The notes: generated from the sequence alone by a model not told the origin. Positions 34,154 to 42,548 are shown, numbered from the stretch's first letter. The stretch is 46,172 bases of DNA from CAZMRW01 sp964568805 (GCA_964568805.1 CAZMRW010000026.1:1-46172), one strand, 5' to 3'. Numbers and translations: made by a program.

Positions 34154-35749
34154 ATGTTTCGTTTCCGTTTGGCCGTTGTCATCGTTGTTTCGTTCGGTTT
34201 TGTCTTGTTTTTAGGGATCGCGCTGTTTTGGGGATCAAACCAGGTTGCCCTGTATTTTCAGCGCAGTCAAACGGCCTATGAGGCTTTCGATCGTTATGAG
34301 AGATTGTCCCAGGAAGCCTATCGGCACTTTAAACAGCGCATGGATAGGCTGATAACGGCTAACGCAACTGCGGAAGCCGGGGTGGAATCATCCAAACATC
34401 GTCTCTACGAAGCCATGCAGGAGCTTAGAAACACTGCGGTCGCAGAGAGTCATAGCGACGACTGGCCGGCTCAATCCGCCGAACTGGAACGGGTTGCCCA
34501 TTTCACCGCCTTCCTGGATGCCAGCGAATACCGCTTCAACGAAGTCGAGCGCTTGCGTCAGCAGGGTAAGCTCGAAATGGCGATGCAGGCGCTATCGAAA
34601 TTTTCGGAAGAAGAAATCGACGGAAAATTCCAGCCCCTGATCGATGCAGCCATCTCTGCGGAACGAGAAAAGGCCGGGGCAGCCAAGCAGGAACTGGAAG
34701 ATTTGGTTGCCCAGTCGCGCTGGATCGCCATCCTGGCGTCATTGATTGCAGCGCTGTTTAGTCTAACGTCTGGAGTATTGTTGCTTCGTGGCGTCAGGAA
34801 ACCTATCGAAGCCTTGATGAAGGGTACCGGCGAAATAGCTTCCGGAAATCTGGATTATCGTATTGCGCTCGATTCCCGCGATGAATTCTCCTATCTCGCC
34901 AGCCACTTTAATCAAATGGCGCAGGAACTGGACGTGCAGCAGAGCAAGTTGCGCGAGGGGCGCGCTGTGCTGGAAAAAAGGGTGGCCGAACGTACTTTCG
35001 AACTCAATCGCTTAAATGAAGAGTTAAAACGCATGGACAGTGCGCGGCGGGAGTTTTTAGCCGACATCAGCCACGAACTGCGCACTCCGATTACGGTCAT
35101 CCGCGGCGAGGCCGAAGTGACCCTGCGCGGACAGGAACGCGATGCCGAGGAATACAAGGATGCCTTGCTGCGCATCGTCGAATTGTCGATGCAATTGGGG
35201 AAATATGTTAACGACCTTATGTTTCTAGCCCGCACCGAAACCGCCAACCTTCAATTTGAATGGGATAGCCTGAATCTGTCCGAGCTCGTGGCCTGCGCCG
35301 TCGAGGATATTCAAGTGATGGCCGAGGAAAACTCGATAACGGTTGCTTTGAGCACCCTAACCGAACCGGTATGGGTGCGCGGCGACAAACAGCGGCTTCG
35401 GCAGGTGCTGTTCATTCTGGGCGACAATGCCTGCCGGTATTCACATCCGGGAAGCCACATCGCGGTAACCTTATGGGTGGACGGGAAGCAAGCGAGCTTC
35501 AGCCTCATAGACCAGGGCATAGGCATACCTGCACAGGATTTGGAACAAATTTTCAACCGGCATTTCAGAAGCCAGAATGCCCTGAGTTCCCGGGAGGATG
35601 GCTCCGGCCTGGGGTTACCGATGGCCAAGTCGATCTTGAAGGCGCACGGCGGACACATCACGGTGACCAGCGCCGAAAACTCAGGCTCAACCTTCACGGT
35701 AACACTGCCATTGATTTCGTTCGGGCAGGATGATAAGCCAATACAATAA
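34154..35749 (+). CDS. Sensor histidine kinase, canonical
   Basis: A 531-residue kinase. TM helices lie at about 7-27 and 190-211, with a helical periplasmic domain between, then HAMP (about 212-264) and a coiled-coil linker. The H box is intact: REFLADISHELRTPITVI with H307. The N box (LFILGDNACRYS), G1 (DQGIGIP), F (IFNRHF) and G2 (GSGLGLPMAKS) motifs complete the ATPase. It should phosphorylate the OmpR-type regulator encoded 32 bp downstream. The unusual feature is its place behind a second, His-less kinase. The periplasmic sensor domain is not recognised. Confidence 0.93.
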   Translation: MFRFRLAVVIVVSFGFVLFLGIALFWGSNQVALYFQRSQTAYEAFDRYERLSQEAYRHFKQRMDRLITANATAEAGVESSKHRLYEAMQELRNTAVAESHSDDWPAQSAELERVAHFTAFLDASEYRFNEVERLRQQGKLEMAMQALSKFSEEEIDGKFQPLIDAAISAEREKAGAAKQELEDLVAQSRWIAILASLIAALFSLTSGVLLLRGVRKPIEALMKGTGEIASGNLDYRIALDSRDEFSYLASHFNQMAQELDVQQSKLREGRAVLEKRVAERTFELNRLNEELKRMDSARREFLADISHELRTPITVIRGEAEVTLRGQERDAEEYKDALLRIVELSMQLGKYVNDLMFLARTETANLQFEWDSLNLSELVACAVEDIQVMAEENSITVALSTLTEPVWVRGDKQRLRQVLFILGDNACRYSHPGSHIAVTLWVDGKQASFSLIDQGIGIPAQDLEQIFNRHFRSQNALSSREDGSGLGLPMAKSILKAHGGHITVTSAENSGSTFTVTLPLISFGQDDKPIQ

Positions 35750-35781
35750 TTAATTCTTATAACCTAATAGGAAGCGGCCTG

Positions 35782-36462
35782 ATGCGAGTTCTGCTAGTGG
35801 AAGACGATGAGAGGATTGTCGATTTTGTTCAGCGAGGGCTGAAAGCCGAAGGCTATGTCGTGGAGGTGGCCCATAGTGGACTGGAATCCGTAGCGCTGGC
35901 TACCGAGGGCAAATTTGAAGCCATCATTCTGGATCTGGGCTTGCCTGATCTCAATGGCCGGCAGGTTTGCGAGCGCTTGCGCAGCAGCGGCGTCGATACG
36001 CCGATTCTAATGTTGACGGCCAGGGATACGGTACAGGATAAGGTGGCCGGCCTGCGCTCCGGCGCTGATGACTATCTGACCAAGCCTTTCGCATTTGAGG
36101 AACTGCTTGCCAGAATAGAGGTACTGATGCGTCGTCGCAGCAGTGAGACCAAAGCGGAAGTCAAAGAATTGCGGATAGCCGACTTGGTATTGAATAGGGA
36201 AATCCACGAAGTGAGGCGGGGCGGCAAGCTTATCGACCTAACACCAAAGGAATTTTCCTTATTGGAATGCTTTATGCGTATGCCGGGCAAAGTCTTGAGC
36301 CGTACTCGGATTCTGGAACAAGTCTGGGGATACAGCGCTGATCCATTGACCAATGTGGTCGATGTCTATATACGCCAGTTGAGACGAAAGATCGATGATG
36401 ATTTTGATCTAAAACTTCTCAAAACTGTACGAGGATTTGGCTACAAACTTGATGCATCCTAA
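35782..36462 (+). CDS. OmpR/PhoB-family response regulator
   Basis: A 226-residue regulator. The receiver domain has acidic pocket EDDE, phospho-acceptor D51 in IILDLGLPDLNG, Thr in MLTARD and Lys in YLTKPF. The C-terminal winged helix contains LTPKEFSLLECFMR, GKVLSRTRILEQVWGY and VDVYIRQLRRKID, typical of OmpR/PhoB DNA-binding domains. It lies downstream of the canonical kinase and is probably its target. In E. coli the glrK locus ends with the sigma-54 activator glrR; here an OmpR-type regulator takes that place. Confidence 0.95.
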   Translation: MRVLLVEDDERIVDFVQRGLKAEGYVVEVAHSGLESVALATEGKFEAIILDLGLPDLNGRQVCERLRSSGVDTPILMLTARDTVQDKVAGLRSGADDYLTKPFAFEELLARIEVLMRRRSSETKAEVKELRIADLVLNREIHEVRRGGKLIDLTPKEFSLLECFMRMPGKVLSRTRILEQVWGYSADPLTNVVDVYIRQLRRKIDDDFDLKLLKTVRGFGYKLDAS

Positions 36463-36708
36463 GGATAGATGCAGTGAAAATACTTTTATTCGCCAGCCCA
36501 CATAACAATCATCAGGCTATTGATCTGGCCTCATAAAGATTAAAGCCGGTTTTTGAAACTGCTGCTTTTGGCCTGATTGAGACAGAATTATTATAATGGT
36601 TAAAACTTTCTATGGGTGAATAACAAGATAGCCTCATTGTTTCGTAACTATCCGTACAAAAAGTTTGGTTATGCTGCGACAAAATCTAACTATTTGTTTT
36701 ACTGTATA
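36463..36708. other. Intergenic host sequence before the attachment site
   Basis: About 245 bp without a gene, between the response regulator and the tRNA-Lys fragment. No clear terminator was seen. Confidence 0.35.
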
Positions 36709-36756
36709 TGGTGGGGCGTCAGGGACTCGAACCCTGGACCTATGGATTAAGAGTCC
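36709..36756 (-). other. attL-type site: 3' fragment of tRNA-Lys(CTT)
   Basis: On the minus strand, the sequence covers the anticodon loop CTCTTAA, the T arm (CAGGG-TTCGAGT-CCCTG), and the acceptor ending GCCCCACCA. The 5' half is missing: upstream sequence does not pair with the acceptor or anticodon stem. Homology stops inside the anticodon stem at GGA, the likely crossover region. Confidence 0.85.
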
Positions 36757-36776
36757 GAACAAAATAACATTATTTA

Positions 36777-36906
36777 GTGTTGATAGTCATTCAGTAAACC
36801 TTAAAGTATTTAGATAATTCAGTAGGTTGATTTATTTTGTCACTTTTGTTGTGTTGATTGTTATTCAGCTATATACTGCAATAACGGTTACAAATTGGTT
36901 ACAAAT
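36777..36906 (+). repeat. Arm-type integrase site repeats
   Basis: Two 18-bp direct repeats, GTGTTGATAGTCATTCAG (36777-36794) and GTGTTGATTGTTATTCAG (36851-36868), 16/18 identical. Closer to int, GGTTACAAAT occurs twice, 36886-36895 and 36897-36906. Their position between the core site and int suits arm sites for integrase and excisionase. Confidence 0.6.
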
Positions 36907-36920
36907 ATTGAAGGTGCTAA

Positions 36921-38249
36921 ATGGCAAAAGTAAAATTGACAGCGGGACGCATTGCAAGCTTCAAGTGCGATGAATCAAAGGCTCAAGCTTTCCTATGGTG
37001 TGCCGAAGTGCCGGGCTTAGGTGTGCGGGCAACAGCAAATTCAACTGTGAAGCGTTACATATTTCAAGCAAAAGTTAAGGGTCAGTCAATGCGAGTGACG
37101 ATTGGCAAGGTTAGTGCCTGGAGTATCGAGTTGGCCCAAGCAGAAGCCCGCCGCTTACAAATCATGATTGATAATGGCGACGACCCGCGTGAAGTGAAAT
37201 CTGATAGGGAAGCAGCCAAGGAAGCTGCAAAACTGGCCAAGGAAGCGGAAGCTGCCGCGCGGATTATGCAGGAAGCCCGCGAATCTATAACATTGGGTGC
37301 GGCATGGGCTGAATATATCGCCACTCGAAAGCCCTATTGGTCCGAGAGCCATTATCATGACCATGAGCAGGTTATGCACCCCGGCGGAGCGGTGCGGAGT
37401 CGTAGCACTGAACTGACTGTTCCTGGCGCACTCGCTTCATTGTCAAATGTTCGGCTTATTGACCTGGCGCCGGAACGGGTGGAAGAGTGGGCGGCATTGG
37501 AAACCCTGAAGAGACCGACACGCGCCCGACTTTCATTGCGATTATTGAAGGCGTTTCTTTTTTGGTGCGGTAGTCACTCCACCTATAAGGCAATCGTTAC
37601 GTCCAACGCAGCGAAAAGTAAGAAAGCTCGCGAAAGCCTGGGCAAAGCCAAGCCTAAAAATGACGTGTTAGGGCGCGAGCAACTGCCCGCATGGTTTGCC
37701 GCCGTTAAGCAAATCGGAAACCCTGTAATCAGTGCATATCTGCAATGCCTGTTGCTGACTGGTTCCCGCCGTGAAGAACTGGCCGCCCTGCGCTGGGCGG
37801 ATGTCGATTTTCAATGGAACAAACTAACCATACATGACAAGGTTGACGACTTCCGCATCATTCCCTTAACGCCCTATGTGGCGCACTCGCTGGCCGCATT
37901 GCCGCGCCGCAATGAATGGGTATTCTCAAGCCCCACCGCCGCATCAGGACGACTGACTGAGCCGCGTATTGCTCATAATCAAGCATGTGCTATTGCCGGG
38001 CTTGAAATGACCTTGCATGGGTTACGCCGTAGTTTTGCGACATTATGCGAGTGGACCGAAACCCCCGCCGGGATTGCCGCGCAAATACAGGGGCATAAGC
38101 CGCAAGGGGTGCGTGAACAAAACTATATTCGCCGTCCGCTTGATCTGTTGCGAATGTGGCACGTAAAAATAGAGCAATGGATATTGGAGGAGGCCGGTAT
38201 CGAGTTTCTGCGAAGCGAGATTCAGCAAGCTTTACGCGTTGTCAAATGA
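36921..38249 (+). CDS. int: Phage tyrosine integrase
   Basis: A 442-residue tyrosine recombinase with an N-terminal arm-binding domain (DUF4102-like), a core-binding domain, and a C-terminal catalytic domain. Catalytic residues are in place: Arg in LLTGSRREELAALRW (about 283), H366 and R369 in HGLRRSF, H392 in QGHKPQG, and the nucleophile Y402 in NYIRRP. It should integrate at the tRNA-Lys 3' end, 165 bp upstream. No frameshift or truncation is seen, so the element may still be mobile. Confidence 0.95.
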   Translation: MAKVKLTAGRIASFKCDESKAQAFLWCAEVPGLGVRATANSTVKRYIFQAKVKGQSMRVTIGKVSAWSIELAQAEARRLQIMIDNGDDPREVKSDREAAKEAAKLAKEAEAAARIMQEARESITLGAAWAEYIATRKPYWSESHYHDHEQVMHPGGAVRSRSTELTVPGALASLSNVRLIDLAPERVEEWAALETLKRPTRARLSLRLLKAFLFWCGSHSTYKAIVTSNAAKSKKARESLGKAKPKNDVLGREQLPAWFAAVKQIGNPVISAYLQCLLLTGSRREELAALRWADVDFQWNKLTIHDKVDDFRIIPLTPYVAHSLAALPRRNEWVFSSPTAASGRLTEPRIAHNQACAIAGLEMTLHGLRRSFATLCEWTETPAGIAAQIQGHKPQGVREQNYIRRPLDLLRMWHVKIEQWILEEAGIEFLRSEIQQALRVVK

Positions 38250-38335
38250 CTTGCTTCGCTGCGGGGATTGCCCGGCTGAACGGCTCAAGGGCTGCGCTAA
38301 AGTAAATATTTATAGTTATCAGCTATTGTCTTTAG

Positions 38336-38350
38336 TGGTACTTAGTACCA
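38336..38350. promoter_or_regulatory. Palindromic operator of the HigBA-like operon
   Basis: TGGTAC-TTA-GTACCA is a perfect inverted repeat 57 bp upstream of the toxin gene. The downstream antitoxin is a Cro/C1-type helix-turn-helix protein and may bind it. Confidence 0.55.
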
Positions 38351-38406
38351 TAATTAACCAAAATAAAATTTTGTGTATGGACGTCTATTAAACGGAGTTT
38401 TTAAGC

Positions 38407-38802
38407 ATGGCGATTTATAAAACAAAGTGGTTCGATAAGTGGTCTGACAATGAAGACTTGAATGATAAAACCCTTTGTCGTGCCGTAAAGGAAATGTCAG
38501 ACGGCCTTTTTGATGCTGATTTAGGTGGCGGCCTTTTTAAAAAGCGGATCGCCAGAACAGGACAAGGCAAAAGCGGCGGCTATCGAACATTGGTAGCCAC
38601 TAACAAAAACGACCGCTGGTTTTTTGTTTACGGTTTCCCAAAAAATGTGCGAAGCAATATAAACAAAACCGAAGAGAAGGCGTTAAAAATACTTGCCGTG
38701 CAGCTGCTGTCATACACGCCAGCAGCGATTGAGAAGACTAAAAAGGCAGGCGAAATAATTGAGGTGAAATGTAATGAAAAAGACGAAGTCAACGATACTT
38801 GA
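38407..38802 (+). CDS. HigB/RelE-like toxin (toxin-first operon)
   Basis: A 131-residue toxin of the RelE superfamily in its HigB-like form: FDKWSDNEDLNDKTLCRAVKEMSDGLFDADLGGGLFKKRIARTGQGKSGGYRTLVA, then WFFVYGFPKNVRSNIN. The order toxin-then-antitoxin, opposite to ParDE, is typical of HigBA. Family toxins cut mRNA at the ribosome. It probably stabilises the element in the lineage. The antitoxin start lies 29 bases inside this gene's end. Confidence 0.85.
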   Translation: MAIYKTKWFDKWSDNEDLNDKTLCRAVKEMSDGLFDADLGGGLFKKRIARTGQGKSGGYRTLVATNKNDRWFFVYGFPKNVRSNINKTEEKALKILAVQLLSYTPAAIEKTKKAGEIIEVKCNEKDEVNDT

Positions 38803-39088
38803 GGCCGTCCACGAAACGGCCAAAGGTCTACACAAAGCCGGCGTGATGGATAAAATGACCATTCGCGAGTTTGATCAACTGTGCTTGCCACCTGTACAAA
38901 AGCTTAGCCCGGAAGAAATCAAACAGCTTCGAGAATCGTTCAGGGTTAGTCAGGCAGTGTTTGCATCGATGCTGAATATCAAAACGCCTACCGTGCAGAA
39001 ATGGGAAATCGGCGCTAAAAAACCAAGCGGCGCGGCATTAAAGCTCTTGCGCCTGGTTAAAGATAAAGGCATTGAAATAGTTATCTGA
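38774..39088 (+). CDS. HigA-like helix-turn-helix antitoxin
   Basis: A 104-residue antitoxin with a Cro/C1-type helix-turn-helix (LSPEEIKQLRESFRVSQAVFASMLNIKTPTVQKWEIGAKKPSGAALKLLRLV). A GAGGTGAAA ribosome site precedes the ATG inside the toxin gene. It should bind the toxin and repress the operon through the upstream palindrome. A strong terminator lies about 170 bp downstream. Confidence 0.88.
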   Translation: MKKTKSTILEAVHETAKGLHKAGVMDKMTIREFDQLCLPPVQKLSPEEIKQLRESFRVSQAVFASMLNIKTPTVQKWEIGAKKPSGAALKLLRLVKDKGIEIVI

Positions 39089-39254
39089 ATAGCTGCATTG
39101 TCGGTGGGCTGGTTCCGCCTTCACTGTGAACGTAAAAATTAGACATTTCACGGCGGATTAGCCAAGAATTTTTGGGACTACTTCATCGCCGCAAACAACA
39201 AGAAAAAACCCTTGCTACAACTTTGGGTTCAAGCCGTGAAATTCACTCTTCTAT

Positions 39255-39280
39255 AAACCTGGCATAGTCCAGGTTTTTTT
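39255..39280 (+). terminator. Intrinsic terminator after the toxin-antitoxin pair
   Basis: AAACCTGG-CATAGT-CCAGGTTT is a perfect 8-bp stem, ending in a T7 run (counting the stem). It separates the toxin-antitoxin unit from the replication module. Confidence 0.85.
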
Positions 39281-39533
39281 ATGCCTGAAAAAGCATGAAT
39301 TAATCACCGTTCAAATACTTTTTCTATGTGTAGTGGAAAATGTTTGTGTTTTAAGCAACCGCAAGCAGTGCGGTCGTCAATAATTTATTTTCATATTTAT
39401 TTTTCTTTGTTATTCAATTTGTTGCGTTATATTTGCGTGGTAATCCGGCAAATCTGATAAACAACATTTGTACCCATAAATAGGTCGTGACAATTAAATA
39501 AAAATCCTCATCAACACAGATAAGGATTTAAAA
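39281..39533. other. Regulatory stretch before the replication module
   Basis: About 250 bp, AT-rich, without a gene. It contains ACCGCA-N5-TGCGGT (39358-39374), an inverted repeat that may be an operator, and must hold the promoter of the downstream gene string. Confidence 0.4.
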
Positions 39534-39746
39534 ATGAAAAAAATCAATCACAGCTTTCCTCCTCTTGATCAGGTAACCCGCTCGTTCATCCCAACCGATG
39601 CAGCTGGCTACTACCTGAACAGAAAACCCCAAACTATGCGGATATGGGCTTGCATGGAGAACGGTCCAATTAGGCCAATCAGAATCAATGGACGCCTTGC
39701 CTGGCCGGTTGAAAAAATAAGAGCTCTGTTAAATGGGGGTGAGTAA
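39534..39746 (+). CDS. Excisionase / MerR-like small DNA-binding protein
   Basis: A 70-residue protein with a winged-helix DNA-binding pattern: FIPTDAAGYYLNRKPQTMRIWACMENGPIRPIRINGRLAWPVEKIRALL. The AAxxLxxxxxTxRxW...GRLxWxVxxI pattern fits small excisionase-like proteins of mobile elements. It may be Xis for the element or a regulator of the module. It is not next to int, though Xis need not be. Its TAA overlaps the next ATG (TAATG). Confidence 0.65.
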   Translation: MKKINHSFPPLDQVTRSFIPTDAAGYYLNRKPQTMRIWACMENGPIRPIRINGRLAWPVEKIRALLNGGE

Positions 39747-39997
39747 TGGCGCTTACACCGAGACAAGAGCGCGTCCTAAAGGTTTTGCTTGACCGACCCG
39801 TTATGAGGGAGCATTTGGACATTATTGCCGGCTGCTCAAATGGTCCGGATTTGGTTGCTGGACTCCGGCGCAAAGGGCTTGCAATTCCTTGTTATCGAGT
39901 AGAGCGCATCGACAAAGACGGAAGATCATGTTTTCCAGGCGAATATTCATTAGCGAGTGATGACAAAGCGCTTGTCCGCACTTGGCTGGAGGGATAA
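39746..39997 (+). CDS. Small phage protein, possible winged-helix
   Basis: An 83-residue protein. The N-terminal part (LTPRQERVLKVLLDRPVMREHLDIIAGCSNGPDLVAGLRRKGL) looks like a winged helix-turn-helix; the rest is short and charged. No closer family is recognised. It is coupled by TAATG to genes on both sides in the replication module. Confidence 0.6.
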   Translation: MALTPRQERVLKVLLDRPVMREHLDIIAGCSNGPDLVAGLRRKGLAIPCYRVERIDKDGRSCFPGEYSLASDDKALVRTWLEG

Positions 39998-40152
39998 TGA
40001 GAACTTTCATAAAAAAAATTGCCGCCTGTGGGTGCAGAGCGGCAACGGAATTTCAAAACATACGCCGCTACATTAACACAAACCATCTGATTTTAGGAGA
40101 AGAAATTTCGTTTTTACTGGTTTGGGTTTGTGTTTTAAAGGTGCTTTCATGA
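39997..40152 (+). CDS. 51-residue predicted membrane peptide in the replication module
   Basis: The ATG overlaps the upstream stop (TAATG), with a GGAGGG ribosome site just before it, and its TGA overlaps the initiator's ATG (ATGA). The product begins MRTFIKKIAACGCRA and ends in a hydrophobic helix (SFLLVWVCVLKVLS). The coupling at both ends makes it a likely real gene. Function unknown. Confidence 0.6.
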   Translation: MRTFIKKIAACGCRAATEFQNIRRYINTNHLILGEEISFLLVWVCVLKVLS

Positions 40153-40985
40153 GTTTGGATGCAACCCGTTGGGCGTGGGAGCAACCGCTCAAGCCGACTT
40201 GCAAGCTGGTATTGCTATCGCTTGCAGACCGTGCCGGAGAAAATCATGAATGTTGGCCATCGACAGAGAGGCTTTGTAAGGACACAAGTCTCTATAGGGA
40301 CACTGTTTTTGCCGCAATTAAGGAACTTGAATCAAATGGCTTGCTTGCAGTAAGCAGGATTCAGGGCAAGGGTAATAAATATCGGCTTATAGGTGTAGCG
40401 GATAGGCATCAACCAGAAAACCATACCGGTAGGGAAAACCATACCGGTAGGGAAAACCATACCGGTAGGGAAAAGCATACCGGTAGGGAAAAGCATACCG
40501 GTAGGGAAAAGCATACCGGTAGGGAAAAGCAGACTAACCAGTATGGAAAAGCAGACGACTACCAGTATGGAAAACCAGACATAGAACCTATCAATGAACC
40601 TATCAATGAACCTATCACTAAAACGTCAGCAAAAAGACAACAAAAAACTAAAGCAAAATCACCCGAATCGAAAAACTATGAAGAAAGCTTTAAAGCCTTT
40701 TGGACAACATTTCCAAAAAAACGGAAAAAGGGAGATGCTGAAAAAGCCTGGAAGAAAATCAAGCCTGATGAAAAACTTTTCAACAAAATAATCGTTTCCA
40801 TTGATCGAGCTAAACAATCAGATGATTGGAAAAAAGATAGTGGGCGATGGATACCATATCCGGCAACATGGCTAAATGCAAAAGGCTGGGAAGATGATTT
40901 CAATATACCCGGCACAAATCCATCTGAGCAATTAAAATCGAGCCAAAACAACGATTACAGCCTAGCACGCAGGAAGGTGATTTGA
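40149..40985 (+). CDS. Lambda-O-like replication initiator with internal iterons
   Basis: A 278-residue protein. Its N-terminus (about 1-90) is a winged-helix domain (WEQPLKPTCKLVLLSLADRAGENHECWPSTERLCKD, then AAIKELESNGLLAVS). It is followed by a repetitive linker of six E(N/K)HTGR hexapeptides, a charged stretch with three INEP-type repeats, and a C-terminal conserved block (YEESFKAFWTTFPKKRKKGDAEKAWKKIKP, then WIPYPATWLNAKGWED) of the sort found in phage replication proteins that load a helicase. The ATG at 40149 overlaps the upstream stop. The DnaB-like gene follows with a one-base overlap. By analogy to lambda O it should bind the iterons in its own gene. Confidence 0.85.
   Translation: MSLDATRWAWEQPLKPTCKLVLLSLADRAGENHECWPSTERLCKDTSLYRDTVFAAIKELESNGLLAVSRIQGKGNKYRLIGVADRHQPENHTGRENHTGRENHTGREKHTGREKHTGREKHTGREKQTNQYGKADDYQYGKPDIEPINEPINEPITKTSAKRQQKTKAKSPESKNYEESFKAFWTTFPKKRKKGDAEKAWKKIKPDEKLFNKIIVSIDRAKQSDDWKKDSGRWIPYPATWLNAKGWEDDFNIPGTNPSEQLKSSQNNDYSLARRKVI
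40416..40523 (+). repeat. Six 18-bp iterons inside the initiator gene: probable replication origin
   Basis: Six tandem units GAAAAsCATACCGGTAGG without spacers, each with the palindrome TACCGGTA at its centre. Two degenerate units follow to about 40582, then a 12-bp triple repeat (AACCTATCAATG) and an A-rich stretch. 18-bp iterons in an initiator gene followed by an AT-rich segment is the layout of lambda ori. Confidence 0.78.
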
Positions 40986-42268
40986 TGGCTAATCCAATCG
41001 AAGAACGCGTACTGTCAATTTTCCTCAGGCATCCCGATGAAATCCTTAAGCACGATATTAAACCCGCAGAATTTGAGAACACATTGTTTGCCCAAATCTT
41101 TGATGTCCTGCTCAAGCTTTCGTCATCCGGACAACCTATTGACCCGTTTGTAATCGCCGAGCAAATAGACAGTTCATTTGCCTTGAGCACAATTGTTGAG
41201 TTGCAGAAAGAAATTTTGGCAGCAAGGGGAAATATTAAACATTACATTGGCCAGCTCAAAAACGGAGCCAAAAGTAAAAGGCTTTCGGCGGCGCTGCAAT
41301 CTGCAATTAGTTCATTAACCAGTGGCAACAATGCAGAACCAGATGCCGTAATTGAAGAGTTGATTACCACTTTATCGAGTTTCTCAAAAGCTGATAACAC
41401 AAAGGTTTTTGACTCTATGTCTATGATGCAGCACACCGTCGATCATCTTGACCGGATGCTTGAGCTTAAACATGCGGGCAAATTAGCTGGCGTTCCATCG
41501 GGGATAAAAAAACTCGATAATGTGCTTGGGGGTTTTCACCATTCCGACTTGGTAATTGTCGGAGCTCGCCCCGCAATGGGCAAAACAGCCTGGATGTTGT
41601 CTTGTGCGACTAATGCGGCGCGGCAAGGCTTCAGAGTCGGAATAATTTCAACCGAGATGAGCGTTACTCAACTAGGCATGAGAGTAATAAGTCTGATTTC
41701 TGGTATTCCGTCCAGCAAAATGCGAGATAGCAGTTTTGATGTTGATGATTGGCCACGACTGACGGCTGCTCCCGCACAAATATCAGAGTTGCCGCTTTTT
41801 ATTTACGACCAGCCGAGTTGCACGGTTTCAGATATTGCGATACAGGCGCGTGCTTGGGCAATGACAAGTGGTTTGGATATTATTTTTGTGGACTACCTCA
41901 CTCGCTTAAAACCCGAAAGCAACAAAGAAAACAGAACACTTGCGGTCGGTGATATTGCCACCGGACTAAAAACGCTCGCCAGGACTCTTAACATTCCGGT
42001 GGTTGTTCTTGCTCAATTGTCTCGTGATTGCGAGAAGCGAACAGACCGGCGGCCAATGATGGCCGACCTGAGAGACTCGGGAGTAATCGAGCAAGAAGCT
42101 GATCAGATTTTAATGCTTTACCGAGCAAGCGTTTACGATGAATCAGCGCCGGAAAACGATGCACAAATCTTCATTGATAAAAACCGCCATGGTGAAGTTT
42201 TAACGCTCAATCTTGAGTTTCACAAAGAGGTCATGTGCTGGACCGATCCATTCCAGAATAAATATTGA
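40985..42268 (+). CDS. DnaB-like replicative helicase
   Basis: A 427-residue helicase. The N-terminal all-helical domain (about 1-130) precedes a RecA-like motor with Walker A GARPAMGKTA (about 193-202), STEMS (motif H1a), LDIIFVDYLTRL (Walker B), LAQLSRDCEKR with the conserved Gln/Arg, and ADQILMLYR near the end. It unwinds DNA ahead of the replisome. Start is the ATG at 40985, which overlaps the initiator's TGA. It is shorter than chromosomal DnaB (about 470), as is common in phages. Confidence 0.92.
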   Translation: MANPIEERVLSIFLRHPDEILKHDIKPAEFENTLFAQIFDVLLKLSSSGQPIDPFVIAEQIDSSFALSTIVELQKEILAARGNIKHYIGQLKNGAKSKRLSAALQSAISSLTSGNNAEPDAVIEELITTLSSFSKADNTKVFDSMSMMQHTVDHLDRMLELKHAGKLAGVPSGIKKLDNVLGGFHHSDLVIVGARPAMGKTAWMLSCATNAARQGFRVGIISTEMSVTQLGMRVISLISGIPSSKMRDSSFDVDDWPRLTAAPAQISELPLFIYDQPSCTVSDIAIQARAWAMTSGLDIIFVDYLTRLKPESNKENRTLAVGDIATGLKTLARTLNIPVVVLAQLSRDCEKRTDRRPMMADLRDSGVIEQEADQILMLYRASVYDESAPENDAQIFIDKNRHGEVLTLNLEFHKEVMCWTDPFQNKY

Positions 42269-42278
42269 GGCTAACAAA

Positions 42279-42548
42279 ATGAACAAAGAACTTTTTTTAA
42301 AGCTGGCGGAGTCGGAAACCTTGAATCAGGTTTCGCAGATGTCGGAAATGTTGCCCGTCGATGCTCGCAATCCGGGCGATGTAAAGCCGGCGCTTGCGGT
42401 TGCCGCGATGTGTGTAATTTCGGCGATTGACCAGGGACGGATTGGGTTTGCTGACGCTGAGAGCCATGCCGCGCTCATTGCATTACTAAGCATCGCAGCA
42501 AACGTCGTCATTGATGGTGAAAATGGTACTGCTGGGAGTGTTCATTGA
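42279..42548 (+). CDS. Small phage protein of unknown function
   Basis: An 89-residue protein starting MNKELFLKLAESETLN, with a hydrophobic helical C-terminal half (PALAVAAMCVISAIDQGRIGFADAESHAALIALLSIAANVVID). No family recognised. GAGG lies before the ATG. Its TGA overlaps the start of the next gene (TGATG). Confidence 0.6.
   Translation: MNKELFLKLAESETLNQVSQMSEMLPVDARNPGDVKPALAVAAMCVISAIDQGRIGFADAESHAALIALLSIAANVVIDGENGTAGSVH

Noticed and set aside
36709..36756. A complete tRNA-Lys gene
   Set aside because: The acceptor and D-arm 5' half are absent upstream on the minus strand; only the 3' part is present, so it is an attachment-site fragment.
40416..40523. Tandem repeats as a CRISPR array
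   Set aside because: The units are 18 bp, abut without spacers, are in frame, and encode a hexapeptide. That fits iterons or a coding repeat, not CRISPR.
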